A stretch of DNA of 64,000 bases from Fusarium oxysporum f. sp. lycopersici 4287. Taxonomy: Eukaryota > Ascomycota > Sordariomycetes > Hypocreales > Nectriaceae. Within the stretch, counting starts at the first letter, position 1. Each line of letters begins with the position of its first letter. Both the position numbers and the translations under genes were made by a program. The notes under the pieces were generated by a model, which saw only the letters and a list, made by a program, of their open reading frames with translations, was not told the DNA's origin and did not search any database. This document shows positions 35,134 through 45,909 of this stretch, in pieces. The DNA lies in assembly GCF_000149955.1 (NCBI RefSeq), contig NC_030989.1:1993839-2057838 (forward strand), read 5' to 3'.

Positions 35134-35151
35134 CCTAATCACCCTACCCCA

Positions 35152-37709
35152 ATGACTGAGGAAGTCAAATCTATCTCGCCCTTCGGCATTGCCCGCTCAA
35201 CTGTCAAGGGCGAGCCTCTCTCCAAGGAGGAGATCCAGCAGTACAATGACTTCTTCAAGGCCAGCTGCTACCTCTCCTTAGGTATGATCTACCTCAAGGA
35301 GAACCCTCTTCTTCGAGAACCCCTCAAAGCCGATCATCTCAAGCTTCGATTGCTTGGTCACTTTGGCTCTGCCCCCGGCCAAATCTTCACATACATGCAC
35401 TTTAACCGTCTGATCAAGAAGCACGATCTTGACGCTCTCTTCATCTCTGGTCCCGGACACGGTGCCCCCGCTGTCCTGTCTCAGTCTTATCTGGAGGGTG
35501 TCTACACCGAGGTGTACCCCGACAAGACTCAAGATGCTGAGGGTATGCAAAAGTTCTTCAAGAGCTTTTCGTTCCCTGGTGGAATTGGCTCCCATGCTAC
35601 TCCGGAAACCCCCGGATCTCTTCACGAGGGTGGTGAACTGGGTTACTCCATCTCACATGCTTTTGGTGTTGTCTTCGATAACCCCAACTTGATTGCTCTT
35701 ACTATGGTCGGTGATGGTGAGGCCGAGACTGGTCCCCTGGCTACCGCCTGGCACAGCAACAAGTTCCTCAACCCAATTGTTGACGGTGCTGTCCTCCCTG
35801 TTCTTCACCTTAACGGTTACAAGATCAACAACCCTACAGTCCTTGCTCGAATCTCACACCGAGAACTCGAATGCCTCTTCATCGGTTATGGCTGGCAGCC
35901 ATACTTTGTTGAGGGTGACGATGTTGAGACTATGCACCAGGCTATGGCTGCTACTCTCGAGCACTGCGTGGACGAGATTCGAAAGATTCAGAAGGAGGCT
36001 CGTGAGTCCGGCGAGGCCAAGCGACCTCTGTGGCCTATGATCGTTCTCCGAAGTCCCAAGGGCTGGACTGCCCCTCGAAAGGTTGACGACAACTACCTGG
36101 AAGGTTACTGGCGAGCTCACCAGGTCCCCATCGCAGACCCCGCCACAAACCCTGCTCACCTCAAGGTCCTTGAAGATTGGATGCGAAGCTACGAGCCTGA
36201 TCGTCTATTTGACGAGTCTGGCGCGCCTATTGCCTCTCTCCGTGCTCTTGTGCCTGAAGGTAACCGACGAATGAGCGCCAACCCCGTCGCCAACGGTGGT
36301 GCACTTAGGAAGCCGTTGAGAATGCCCAACTTCAAAGACTATGCCATCAAGGTTGACAGCCCCGGAAATGTCATGAACGCCAGCATGACCAACATGGCTG
36401 TCTTCCTCAAGGATGTCATTGCTGAGAACCAGACAAACTTCCGTCTCTTTGGTCCTGATGAGACTGAGTCTAACAAGCTTGGCGGTGTCTACGCTGCCGG
36501 AAAGAAGGTCTGGATGGGCGAGTACTTTGAGGAGGATGCCAACGGTGGTAACCTTGCCAAGGCTGGCCGTGTTGTTGAGATGCTTTCTGAGCATAACTGT
36601 GAAGGCTGGCTCGAGGGTTACCTCCTTAGTGGTCGTCACGGTCTTCTCAACAGTTACGAGCCTTTCATTCACGTTATTGACTCTATGGTCAACCAGGTAT
36701 GCAACATGATTTGTCCTAATGTCACTCTTACTGACTATCCCTATAGCACTGCAAGTGGATCGAGAAGTGTCTCGAGGTTGAGTGGCGAGCCAAGGTTGCC
36801 TCTCTTAACATCCTCTTGACTGCCGTGGTCTGGCGTCAAGACCACAACGGTTTCACTCACCAAGATCCTGGTTTCCTCGACGTTGTCGCCAACAAGAGCC
36901 CCGAGGTTGTCCGCATCTACCTTCCTCCTGATGGCAACTGCCTGCTTTCTGGTATGTCTAACTCGCGATCTTAGTCTGATCTTGACTAACTTGTCACAGT
37001 CATGGACCACTGTCTTCGATCAGTCAACTACGTTAACGTTGTCGTTTCTGATAAGCAGGAGCATCTTCAGTACCTCTCCATGGACGCTGCCATCGAGCAC
37101 TGCACCAAGGGTATTGGTATCTGGCCTCAGTTCTCCACCGATGCTGGACAGGATCCCGACCTGGTCATGGCCTCTTGCGGTGATATTAGCACCCACGAGT
37201 CCTTGGCTGCCATTGATCTCCTGCTTGAGCACTTCCCTGAGCTCAAGATTCGATGCGTCAACGTTGTCGATCTCTTTAAGCTGATCCACCCCAGCGACCA
37301 CCCCCACGGTCTTCCCGACTCTGAGTGGACCAGCCTCTTCACTGATGACACTCCTGTCATCTTCAACTTCCACAGTTACCCCTGGATGGTGCACCGCCTG
37401 ACATACAAGCGTCCTGGTAGCCGCAACCTCCACGTTCGCGGTTACAAGGAGAAGGGCAACATCGACACGCCTCTCGAGCTTGCCATTCGCAACCAGACTG
37501 ATCGATTCAGTTTGGCTATCGATGCTATCGACCGCATGCCTCAACTCCACAACCGGGGCGCCTCGGCCCGCCAGGCTCTCCTCAATGCACAGATCCAGGC
37601 CCGTAACGAGGCTTTCGAGACAGGCATGGACCCTCCCTTCCTCAAGAACTGGACCTGGAAGCGCAATGGCCTTTGGAAGAAGGTTGCCGACGGCCTTGTC
37701 TCTCGATAG
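35152..37709 (+). CDS. Xylulose-5-phosphate / fructose-6-phosphate phosphoketolase
   Basis: TPP-dependent enzyme splitting xylulose 5-phosphate (or fructose 6-phosphate) with phosphate into acetyl phosphate and glyceraldehyde 3-phosphate (or erythrose 4-phosphate). 819 residues, the usual length. Exons 35152-36696, 36747-36951 and 37000-37709; introns of 50 and 48 nt. Family blocks seen: [20 protein letters not shown], the [12 protein letters not shown] and [21 protein letters not shown] stretches, and the TPP site [20 protein letters not shown], all near the N-terminus; later [13 protein letters not shown] and the [13 protein letters not shown] block. The frame is open for 36 codons before the chosen ATG, but that stretch starts within a pyrimidine- and TA-rich leader. 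In many fungi it is paired with acetate kinase; no such gene is adjacent here. Confidence 0.96.
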
Positions 37710-37965
37710 ACGGATATAGAAACATTATACAGGTCAAGGAGAAACGGATGCAACCCATCGCTGGATATCCCTTCACGGTACCAAAGATTTCTAGACGGAA
37801 ACGAATAGATGAAATAAATTCAACAAAAATAAGACGGTGGGCGTTGCTGGACGGTCGGTTATCATGTTAACAAGATGTTATGGCTTTCCTATTTCTTCTC
37901 ATCTCTTTTACGAATTTCCATAGTTATGCAATACGAATCGTTCAAAATAGGTTCCCACGAAACAC

Positions 37966-38574
37966 TCAATTCTGAACTGCCTCTCTCTTCATATGATACT
38001 GCGTCATGCCCAGATCAGGGAACTCACTTGTTCCAACGACCCTGAACCCGAACTTCTCATACAGGCCCCTTCCTTCGCTAGAGCTATTCAAATAAGACAT
38101 CCAACCTTCTCGATCGGCTTTCTCAACACCAAATCTCATTAGCGCAGATCCTACGCCCCGTCGCTGTGCTTCTTTTGCAGTGGCGATCGTGCTTAGGAAC
38201 CAATGCCTCTCACCAGCGACGTGTTTCAAAGTCGCATCAGCATTCCTCTGAAAGAAATCCGCCGCGGTCGCTTGGTCTCCTGAACCAGGAAACGTAGAAG
38301 GATCGATCTGCTTCCCCGACAATGGTGGGTTTTCTCTGCGAACCCAGCGCGCCCAGCCGAGGATTTTAGAATCGTCCTCTGCGACGAGCATGAAATTGTC
38401 ATCCTTGTCGTCGATGTTGGTTTGGAGAAATGAGGTTTGGAAAGCTTGGACATCAGGAGATGATGGGGAGAAGCAACGCTTGTTTAGAGGCGAGGAAGAG
38501 AATGCGGAGAAGAAGACGGCAAGCATTTGGGGGATGTCTTCGGGCGTTGCTGGGCGGATTGTTATGGGTGACAT
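37966..38574 (-). CDS. GNAT-family acetyltransferase
   Basis: 202-residue single-domain GCN5-related N-acetyltransferase. It begins MSPITIRPATPEDIPQMLAV, the typical first strand and helix. The acetyl-CoA loop (motif A) is present as EAQRRGVGSALMRFGVEKA, preceded by the strand HWFLSTIATA. The final RGLYEKFGFRVVGTSEFP is motif B with the usual YEK-GF-x-V pattern. No targeting signal. The substrate cannot be told; these fungal enzymes often act on small amines or antibiotic-like molecules. It converges on phosphoketolase, with 256 bp between stops. Confidence 0.88.
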   Translation of the reverse strand: MSPITIRPATPEDIPQMLAVFFSAFSSSPLNKRCFSPSSPDVQAFQTSFLQTNIDDKDDNFMLVAEDDSKILGWARWVRRENPPLSGKQIDPSTFPGSGDQATAADFFQRNADATLKHVAGERHWFLSTIATAKEAQRRGVGSALMRFGVEKADREGWMSYLNSSSEGRGLYEKFGFRVVGTSEFPDLGMTQYHMKREAVQN

Positions 38575-39069
38575 GATTGCGGTTGGTGATAGAAATCAAG
38601 GTTGGTGAAAGGTTGAAGTTGTGATTTAGGTAAAATGAAGGGAATGTTGGTATAAGTTCTTTGGCCAATGGGGTGAGTCACGCCGATAAAGCAAAAGCAT
38701 CTTCGCCTCTGTTAAGATATCAACCAGTCAGCCGCAAACACTAATACAGAGCATCTCCTCTCACTGCGCGCGTCACTTCTGATGCTGTCACAAGCACAGC
38801 AAGGAACCAGGCCGGCACAAGACGTAGGTTTAAACACTGACTAGCCTTTCTCTAATTTGCTACTACAAGTATTGGTCAACTCAATCATGGCTTGTGATTC
38901 GCCAGACAACTAGCTGAAGGCGACTATGTTCTTCAACTAGGTCAGTTTCCTGACTAGTCCAGACACTCTCGTAGTATTCCCATAATTAATTCCGACTTCC
39001 TGAACGCCCCGTTGCCAAACCGACCCGTTGCCGCGCTATATCGCTCTAACCAAGATAACTGCTTTACAG
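38575..39069. other. GNAT promoter and MSH2 3' region
   Basis: 495 bp between the GNAT start and the MSH2 stop, both on the minus strand. No gene seen. Confidence 0.5.
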
Positions 39070-41960
39070 CTACAGAGCCTTGACTGACTGAAAGAAAGGG
39101 TTTGCCTGCAGCTCTGCATTTGCCCCAACAAGCTCTTTCAAAGCAGCGACTTGCTCCTCGCGGCTCATATTCCCTGCCTTGACCTTATCCTTCCACTCCA
39201 CCAAGACTCGCTTGAGCATGGCACTACCCGTCTCAACGTCTTGCTTGCTGTACTGCAGTGCTAAATCTTCGTGCTTGGTAGTAAAGTCCTCAAGCTCGTC
39301 TGCCTTGCGTTTGGCCATACGGACAACCTTGTCCGGGAAGCGAACTAGCTCGGCGACGTGGATGCCGAAACTCTGGTCACACACACCTGGTGCGACCTTG
39401 TACAGCAACGTCACTTCGCGCTTCGCATCCGCTTCTGAAGTCGCTGCTGCGCTAGTGCCGCCGATGTGCGCCGTGACATGGAGGTTCTGTACTTGCGGAT
39501 ACTGGTCGGCGAGAGCTGTGAGTTCGTGGAAGTGAGTGGCAAACATGGCAGAGCAGCCGATCTCCTTCACAATGTGCTCTGAGATAGCCCATGCAAGACC
39601 GAATCCGTCGTATGTCGATGTACCACGCCCAAGTTCGTCAATAATGATCAAGGACTCTGCCGTAGCTGACTTGAGGATGTTGGCAGTTTCAAGCATCTCG
39701 GCCATGAAGGTCGAGACACCCTTGAGCTGCGAATCGCTAGCACCTACACGTGCCAATATGGAGTCATAAATGGTCAACTCGGCTTCTGCGCAAGGCACGA
39801 AACACCCAACCTGCGCCATAAGTGCAATGACGCCCGTTTGTCGGATGTAGGTTGACTTGCCACCCATGTTGGGGCCGGTAATGATGAGGAAAGACGACTT
39901 GTCACGAGTAAGCTCGATATCGTTCGTGATAAACTGAACATCGTCCTGGAGTTCCATGCAAGGATGGCGGGCTTCGCGAAGTATCGTCTGGCCCTCGCCA
40001 CGAGCGTGGATCTTGGGTCGGACATACGACTCAGGGGCATGGACTGAGGCGTGGGAAAGGGAAACGATTACGTCAAGGTGGGCAAGAACACCAGCTAGGC
40101 GCTCTAGAACTGGGCAGTAGGAGGAAGCAACTTGAACAACTTCGTGAACAAGACTGCTTTGTGTTCTGTTGTAGTTCTGAGATAGCTGATCATACTCGCG
40201 ACGATAAGCCTGCAGCTTCTTGGTCGTGAAATAAACACCGTTTTTTTGTGTCGAGCACTCTTGATACTTGGAGTTGTTTCGAATGCAGCCAGCCTCTTGT
40301 CGTGTGAGACGCATGCAAACTCCGTGTACCTTGTGGCTGGTCTCAAGGAAGATCTTCTTGTCGGGATCTTGGCCTAGGTCTTTAGCCGAAGCCGTGAACT
40401 CGGCACGAATATCCTTGTCAAGCTGGTCAAGTTTCTTTCGGATGATACGCAAGCTTTTATCAAAATCGGCTTTAATAATGTACTCATGTCGATCAAGAGC
40501 GTCGAGATCAACGGTTTGCTCCACCATATCCTGCAACTTGCCCAAGCTATCAGAAAGGTCGCGAAGCTTGATAGTGTATGCCTCGTCGAGGGGGTCTTTA
40601 TAATTCTCATCCATGACACCTTCAAATGTGCCAATAAAGCCAGGTAGACGGATGACAACCTGATATGCGCGGACGACGTCCTCCAGGTTAGCTTTGCCTC
40701 GCTGGAAGCGCTTTGAAAGTCTGTAAAGGTCAGGAATGGATCGAAGGTGTTCCTCCTGGAGTGTCTGTCGGAGTTCAGTATCAACATAGAAAGCTTCCAC
40801 CAACTGTTGACGCTTCTCAATCTCCGTCTTGCTCATCAAAGGCTGCTTCAACCACTGTGCCAAGAGTCGACTACCAACTGGTGTCTTGCAGTGGTTGAGT
40901 ACACCAAAGATGCTCATCGTTTTGGATCCATCTCGAGGACCTGGCATAAGGTTAAGGGCCTTTAGAGCAGCAGCATCTAGCTTCATGAAATGTGCCAGGT
41001 CATGTTGGTATAGCTGATATTGGCCAAAGTTGGAAGGATCCTGCAGAACGCCGAGGTATTTGATCAAAGATGCAGCAGATCCCATGGCCAGCTTAAGATC
41101 AGTCTGTGGGAGAAGAGAAGCCGATCGCTCATCCTTGAGCAGACGTGCCAGGTCTTGTTCAATATCCCGGGTTCCAAAGTCGCCAGCTGGTCTCTCTGCG
41201 ATAGCCACACCGCAATTATCAATAATCTTCTTCAGCTTGGACAATTCGGGATCCTTCTCCTTTTCGCTCTTGTCAATCTGTATCAAACACTCACGGACAC
41301 CAAGCTGGATAAGGAGTGCCTCGAAATTGGAGTAGAGGTCGTTGTCGAGAAATTCGCTTACACCAAGCTCGCGGACGCTGGCATCGGCGAAGCAAACACC
41401 GACATTTCGAGCTTCGGAGGCCTTTGTGGAGATTTTGACGGCGAGAATCATAGGCGCAGACTCAACCTGGCCTCCAAGGTCATCCTCAACATCTTGTAAG
41501 TTACCTGGCGAAGCCTGCTTGATACACTTCCAGTTCATGCGACCGGAAGGGCTTTGCCAAATCTCAACTCGTTTTCCCAGTTTGAGTAGGGCTTCTCGAA
41601 GGAATTGTCGGAATACGGTCATGGTCATGGTGACTGAGGGTAGTCCGGAGTGGTCATTTCGGCCGAGTTGTCGGACAACAGAAGTTGTCTTGTAGACCTG
41701 TAAAATGGATTTAGCATTGCTTAGAACGATATCGCAGAAGTAGCATACAGTTTTGGCAATATATGTGGCATCTTGGCCATGTGAAGTGTACCAATCTCCT
41801 CGGTCAAAGATGCGGATCGTGTCTTCGTTGACGGCTGGCAATGATTTGTAGAAACGAATGAAGCCGCCCTCGTCATCGAGCTGGACAGATAGAATCAGTT
41901 GGATATATTTCGAAGTAATTGATTTTCGGTAGGTACCTTTAGTTCTGGTCGTGAAGCCAT
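39070..41960 (-). CDS. MSH2: DNA mismatch repair protein MSH2
   Basis: MutS homologue; pairs with Msh6 or Msh3 to recognise mismatches and loops. 927 residues, the normal size. The 24-nt first exon (41937-41960) encodes MASRPELK; a 56-nt intron then joins LDDEGGFIRFYKSLP. A second intron of 51 nt (41698-41748) has no stop and keeps the frame, and could be overlooked. MutS domain order is present: N-terminal mismatch domain, then the connector, levers and clamp (MSIFGVLNHCKTPVGSRLLAQWL), and the ATPase with Walker A TGPNMGGKSTYIRQ, ABC signature-like region, DELGRGTSTYDGFGLAWAI (Walker B) and ATHFHELTAL. An ACGCGT element lies 123 bp upstream of the start. Confidence 0.97.
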
Positions 41961-42082
41961 AATAAGTCGATTGTCTTGTGAACTCCTGATACAAAGTCAA
42001 GCAACGTAAGGGTCTTGTCGTAGTAAAAGTGCCTGAGAGACGTTGTACTTGTCGCGTCACTAGCTCCCGCATTGGCCGGGAG

Positions 42083-42088
42083 ACGCGT
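42083..42088. promoter_or_regulatory. MCB-like element (ACGCGT)
   Basis: Palindromic ACGCGT, the known target of the MBF cell-cycle factor in yeasts, about 125 bp upstream of the MSH2 start. Single copy, so chance cannot be excluded. Confidence 0.4.
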
Positions 42089-43349
42089 TTTTGTGGGTTC
42101 TCAGTTAAAGTGGTGACGCGAAACCATGGCTCTGCATAAGTTAGGCCGTGCATAATGCTTGCATAGATGCATAAAGGTGCCTTCCTGAGAATGCTATCCA
42201 TTCACGTGCACAACATTTCTCTTCTCGCTTAGTGATTCGTGATTGGCCAATTGACACAAAAGCCAGCGGGCACCAGTGATTGAGCCTCTATTGAAGAGGT
42301 AGAGGTGCCCTCTTACATCTCCGTTTCTTCACATATCAAACCATCAGAACTCACAGTGTATCTCGCTATTGACATCGCACGAGTCTTATCATCAAATAGT
42401 CTCCTTTCGAGATCCGCATTAAAGGTTCAACAGCAGCTAGCTCAGGGACCCTTGACATGGCTAAGCTGAAGAGCTGCCACCATGCCAGAAGAAGACAGCC
42501 TCAACTCAAGAAAAACGCGGCAGACTGCGAATGTCTCGAGACCAGGAATTATAATCCGAGACATATCTTGAGACTATCGATCCTCACATAGTGATAACCA
42601 ATCAGAGGCGCACTATCAAAAGTTCAGTTGCCAGGGTAAACTTTCAGTCAGCCACAACTCTACTGGGATATCGTCGAGATCTCATTTGACTAGCGCCAGC
42701 CGGCCCGTGTCATTGCTTCGAGTATCCGTACACTGTACAGTTCTCTGAAAAGTGAGACTTCTTATCACGAATATGGCAAGGGTGTGAATCTTGGGCCGTG
42801 GGGGCTTGGGAATCACTACCTATCGTACCGTACGTGATCATTTCTCGTTTTGTGGCGAGTGACTATTGAGAAGAACTACTTGTGATGTGCGCTGACGAAT
42901 CTCTAGTTCTTGCATGAAGATTCACTGCGAACTCGGCTGTTGAGTTGAATGGAATTGTATTCGCAGTGCTCGTATTGGCCAAGCCATGGACGAACTCACT
43001 GCTTCTCCATATGGAAGCTGGAAAATAGAGTCATTTTAACCTTGTTTTTAACTTCTGCCAAGTGGGTATTTTTCGGTTTTTACAGCAAAGAGCCGCAAAC
43101 TAAGTCTACGAGTTGAAGCTAATTCTTTACACAGATGAACATGATGGAAATTCCGCTATAAACCATGGCATTATCCTTGGTTAACGAGAGAAACGACGTC
43201 AACACGTGCCATCAAGAGCAAGTTGTGCTTGAATATTCCATGTCTTGGCGACAAGGATTAAACACTCGACATTGACCATCCGGGTTCTCACTAGAGACCC
43301 AAAATGGCAATTTACCGATTCATAGTGGACACAGATGCCTCGAGGCCAT

Positions 43350-43364
43350 CAAGGTCCTCAAGGT
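43350..43364 (+). promoter_or_regulatory. Tandem CAAGGTCC motifs upstream of ZIP gene
   Basis: Two CAAGGTCCT units 9 bp apart. A third CAAGGTCC lies at 43585-43592 and an inverted CAAGGT (ACCTTG) at 43039-43044. The hexamer resembles the half site of Zap1/ZafA zinc-starvation regulators, which control ZIP importers in other fungi. Confidence 0.4.
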
Positions 43365-43761
43365 CCTTTCAGCCAATCCACTATTTTTGGTATCATGGCT
43401 GCGATTATTGGCTTCTCGATGGCAGCTGGAGGAGACGACTTTCTCTGAGTAAGAGGCTGAGACATTAACTTTTGCTCTCCCTCTTTATTCTGTGCGTTTT
43501 TATTAAGGGTTTACATATTAACTTTCTTTACTGCTACCCAGTATCTAGAAGTCTTCCTCCTCACACAACCCTTTTGGACAGTTTCAAGGTCCACCTCCTA
43601 ACTCGAAACTCTTCCCGGATCATTGGCTTCAAAAGACGCAAGCTAGCGATTTAAGCATAAATTTCGACGCAGTCTCCCGGCTCTCCTGTGCCGTAGTCAG
43701 CGCTCTACAGTCGATCTCGTGCCGTTACCCGTCCGTCTCTCGCCGACTGGTCGATCTGAAG

Positions 43762-45588
43762 ATGCACACTTCCGCTTTGTCACTCGCTAGATGGGGCTTT
43801 GTCTTCTCTGCGGCTTCTGCTGCTGTCAGCAATGCCCATATCGCCCCTAGAGCTACCCAGGCTCCCTCGACCACAGCAGCCAAGCCTGAGGTAACTGCTA
43901 TTACAGGATGCCACCTTCATGCCTCTGAACTGTTAGCAAATACCTCTCGCGTATCGATACGGTTGACTAACATCCCTCCAGATATTGTTTCGCTGGTGAG
44001 ACCGAGTACTTGGTAGATGTCAAGGTCACTGCAACCACAGACGCACCTTCGCAGTACACCGACTGCCATTCCCATGGCTCTGATATGTAAGCTACTGAGT
44101 GTGCCCTGCCATTGGCCCCTACTAAATCTTGCGTCCTAGGTTCTGTGTAGACTCTGACGGTGGAGATGTTTCTGTTCAAGCTGAAGGTGCTGAGTCAGAA
44201 GAGGATCACGCAAAGGAAGGTGAAGATCATGACCACGACCACGATCATGAGAAAGCAAGTAGCACCGGAACTGCAGCCGCAGCTGAAAACACCGAAGAAG
44301 CTGAGAATGAGCACTGCCATTTCCATGCTGGTGTTGAGTAAGTCGCTTCCTTCACTTCCACATACACCATCAACAGTCGCTAATGGAACTATGTAGACAC
44401 TGTACAGGCGGTAGCGGCCATGGCCACAGCGATTCTGAATCCAGCGAGTCGGAGTCTGGCTCTTCCTCCTCGGCATGCCAGCCTCGAAGGAGAGACTATG
44501 ACGTTGGTCTCCGTGTTGGTCTGCTCTTCGTTATCCTAGCCACAGGTGCTCTGGGTGTCTTTGGCCCCATCCTGCTGCACAAGATGATGCCCAGCAAACT
44601 CAACATTGTCCTCATTGTATTAAAGCAATTTGGTACTGGTATTATAATCTCTACCGCCTTTGTCCACGTAAGTGAAATGATTTACCCTTACAAACGATTG
44701 CTAACTAATGTCTCTAGCTATACACCCATGCATTCCTCATGTTCGGCAACCAGTGTATTGGAGAGTTGGGTTATGAAGCTACGACATCCGCTCTTGTCAT
44801 GGCTGGCATCTTCCTTTCTTTCCTTGTTGAGTACATCGGCAACCGCATTGTCCTCGCAAAGACAAAGGCTTCAGCCAATCTCTCTACTGCCGAAAAGAAG
44901 AGCGCCTGGTTGTCCACTGAGGTTGTCAGTGTTCTTGTCATGGAGATGGGTATCCTCTTCCACTCTCTTCGTAAGTGATCCCTCTATCATCTCACGGTGT
45001 GGTTGGCTAACATCACTGCTAGTTATCGGCTTAACGCTCGTTGTAGCGGGTGACGAATACTTCCTGACCTTATTCGTCGTCATTCTTTTCCATCAGATGT
45101 TTGAAGGTATCGCTCTTGGAAGCCGAATCGCCACCATCGGTACTTCTAACGATAGTCATGCCCCACCCGTGCCTCGTGTCTCCCAGGACACTTCCTCCGC
45201 TCAAGATTCAGATAAGGCTCCTGCTTCCACTGAGACCATCCCTAACGAGGAATCGGCCCCTGCTGGTTTGACCATGAAGAAGAAGCTCGGCCTTGCCTCT
45301 CTTTTCGCCTTCATTACTCCCATCGGCATGGCCATTGGCATCGGTGTCTTGCAACAATTCAACGGTAACGACAAGTCTACTCTCATCGCCATCGGTACCC
45401 TCGACGCCGTCTCCGCAGGTATCCTCATGTGGGTTGGACTTGTAGAGATGTGGGCTGCAGACTGGATGTCAGGGGGCCATGGCCACAAGGCTGAGCTCGC
45501 TGACGCCAATCTGCTCACTACCATTCTTGCCGGCACTGGTCTGGTTGCCGGCCTGGTGGTGATGAGTCTTTTGGGTAAGTGGGCATAG
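43762..45588 (+). CDS. ZIP-family zinc/iron transporter
   Basis: Plasma-membrane or secretory-pathway importer of divalent metal, most likely zinc. 520 residues from six exons (43762-43931, 43982-44086, 44140-44337, 44397-44667, 44718-44970, 45023-45588), with introns of 50-59 nt. Signal peptide: MHTSALSLARWGFVFSAASA. A long extracellular N-terminal region is rich in Cys and His (CHLHASELYCF, HDHDHDHE, CHFHAG, HCTGGSGHGHS) and should bind metal. Eight membrane segments follow; helix IV has AFVHLYTHAFLMF-like and helix V MEMGILFHSLLIGLTL, with the His and Glu residues expected of the ZIP metal path, and FHQMFEGIALGSRIA. A variable Ser/Pro loop is the usual cytosolic loop. It is divergent from MSH2. 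Confidence 0.92.
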
Positions 45589-45909
45589 ACTTAGGGTTAT
45601 TGGGAATGCTTTCTAAATCTCGTTTTCACGATAATACGATTGGCAAAGGAGTTTGGTACCTGTATTTACGGAGTTCGTGTCAGGAGCATATGCAGTTGGG
45701 TTTGCACTGTTAACAAAACTGGGGGCAATAACTGCTTGGATATATACTACAAATGGCGTTGCTAGGATAGAAACAAATCGAGATGAGGTAAATGATGATG
45801 TATCACATCACTGCGTGTGCCCATGTTTGTGACCAATGCATTCATGGGACGATTTATATTAGCCCAAGCCAAGTGTCAAATCCCCCCAGGGCAAGCCTTC
45901 CGTTACCGA
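45589..45909. other. Convergent intergenic region
   Basis: Separates the stop codons of the ZIP transporter and the subtilisin. No gene seen. Confidence 0.5.

Larger units (their letters stand above)
30381..35151. other. Large gene-poor region
   Basis: About 4.8 kb with no confident gene. It holds a possible 37-codon gene near 31.1-31.2 kb (listed separately), a purine microsatellite near 32,850, and long pyrimidine-rich stretches near the phosphoketolase start. No transposon features, terminal repeats or RNA gene were recognised. It may be a long regulatory region for phosphoketolase or contain unannotated noncoding RNAs. Confidence 0.45.
41961..43761. other. Divergent MSH2 / ZIP intergenic region
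   Basis: 1.8 kb with promoters for two outward-facing genes. A few small open frames (up to about 43 codons) near 42.4-42.6 kb lack support. Motifs are listed separately. Confidence 0.55.

Noticed and set aside
37020..37550. Minus-strand open frame of 176 codons
   Set aside because: Antisense to the last phosphoketolase exon, no protein-like motifs.
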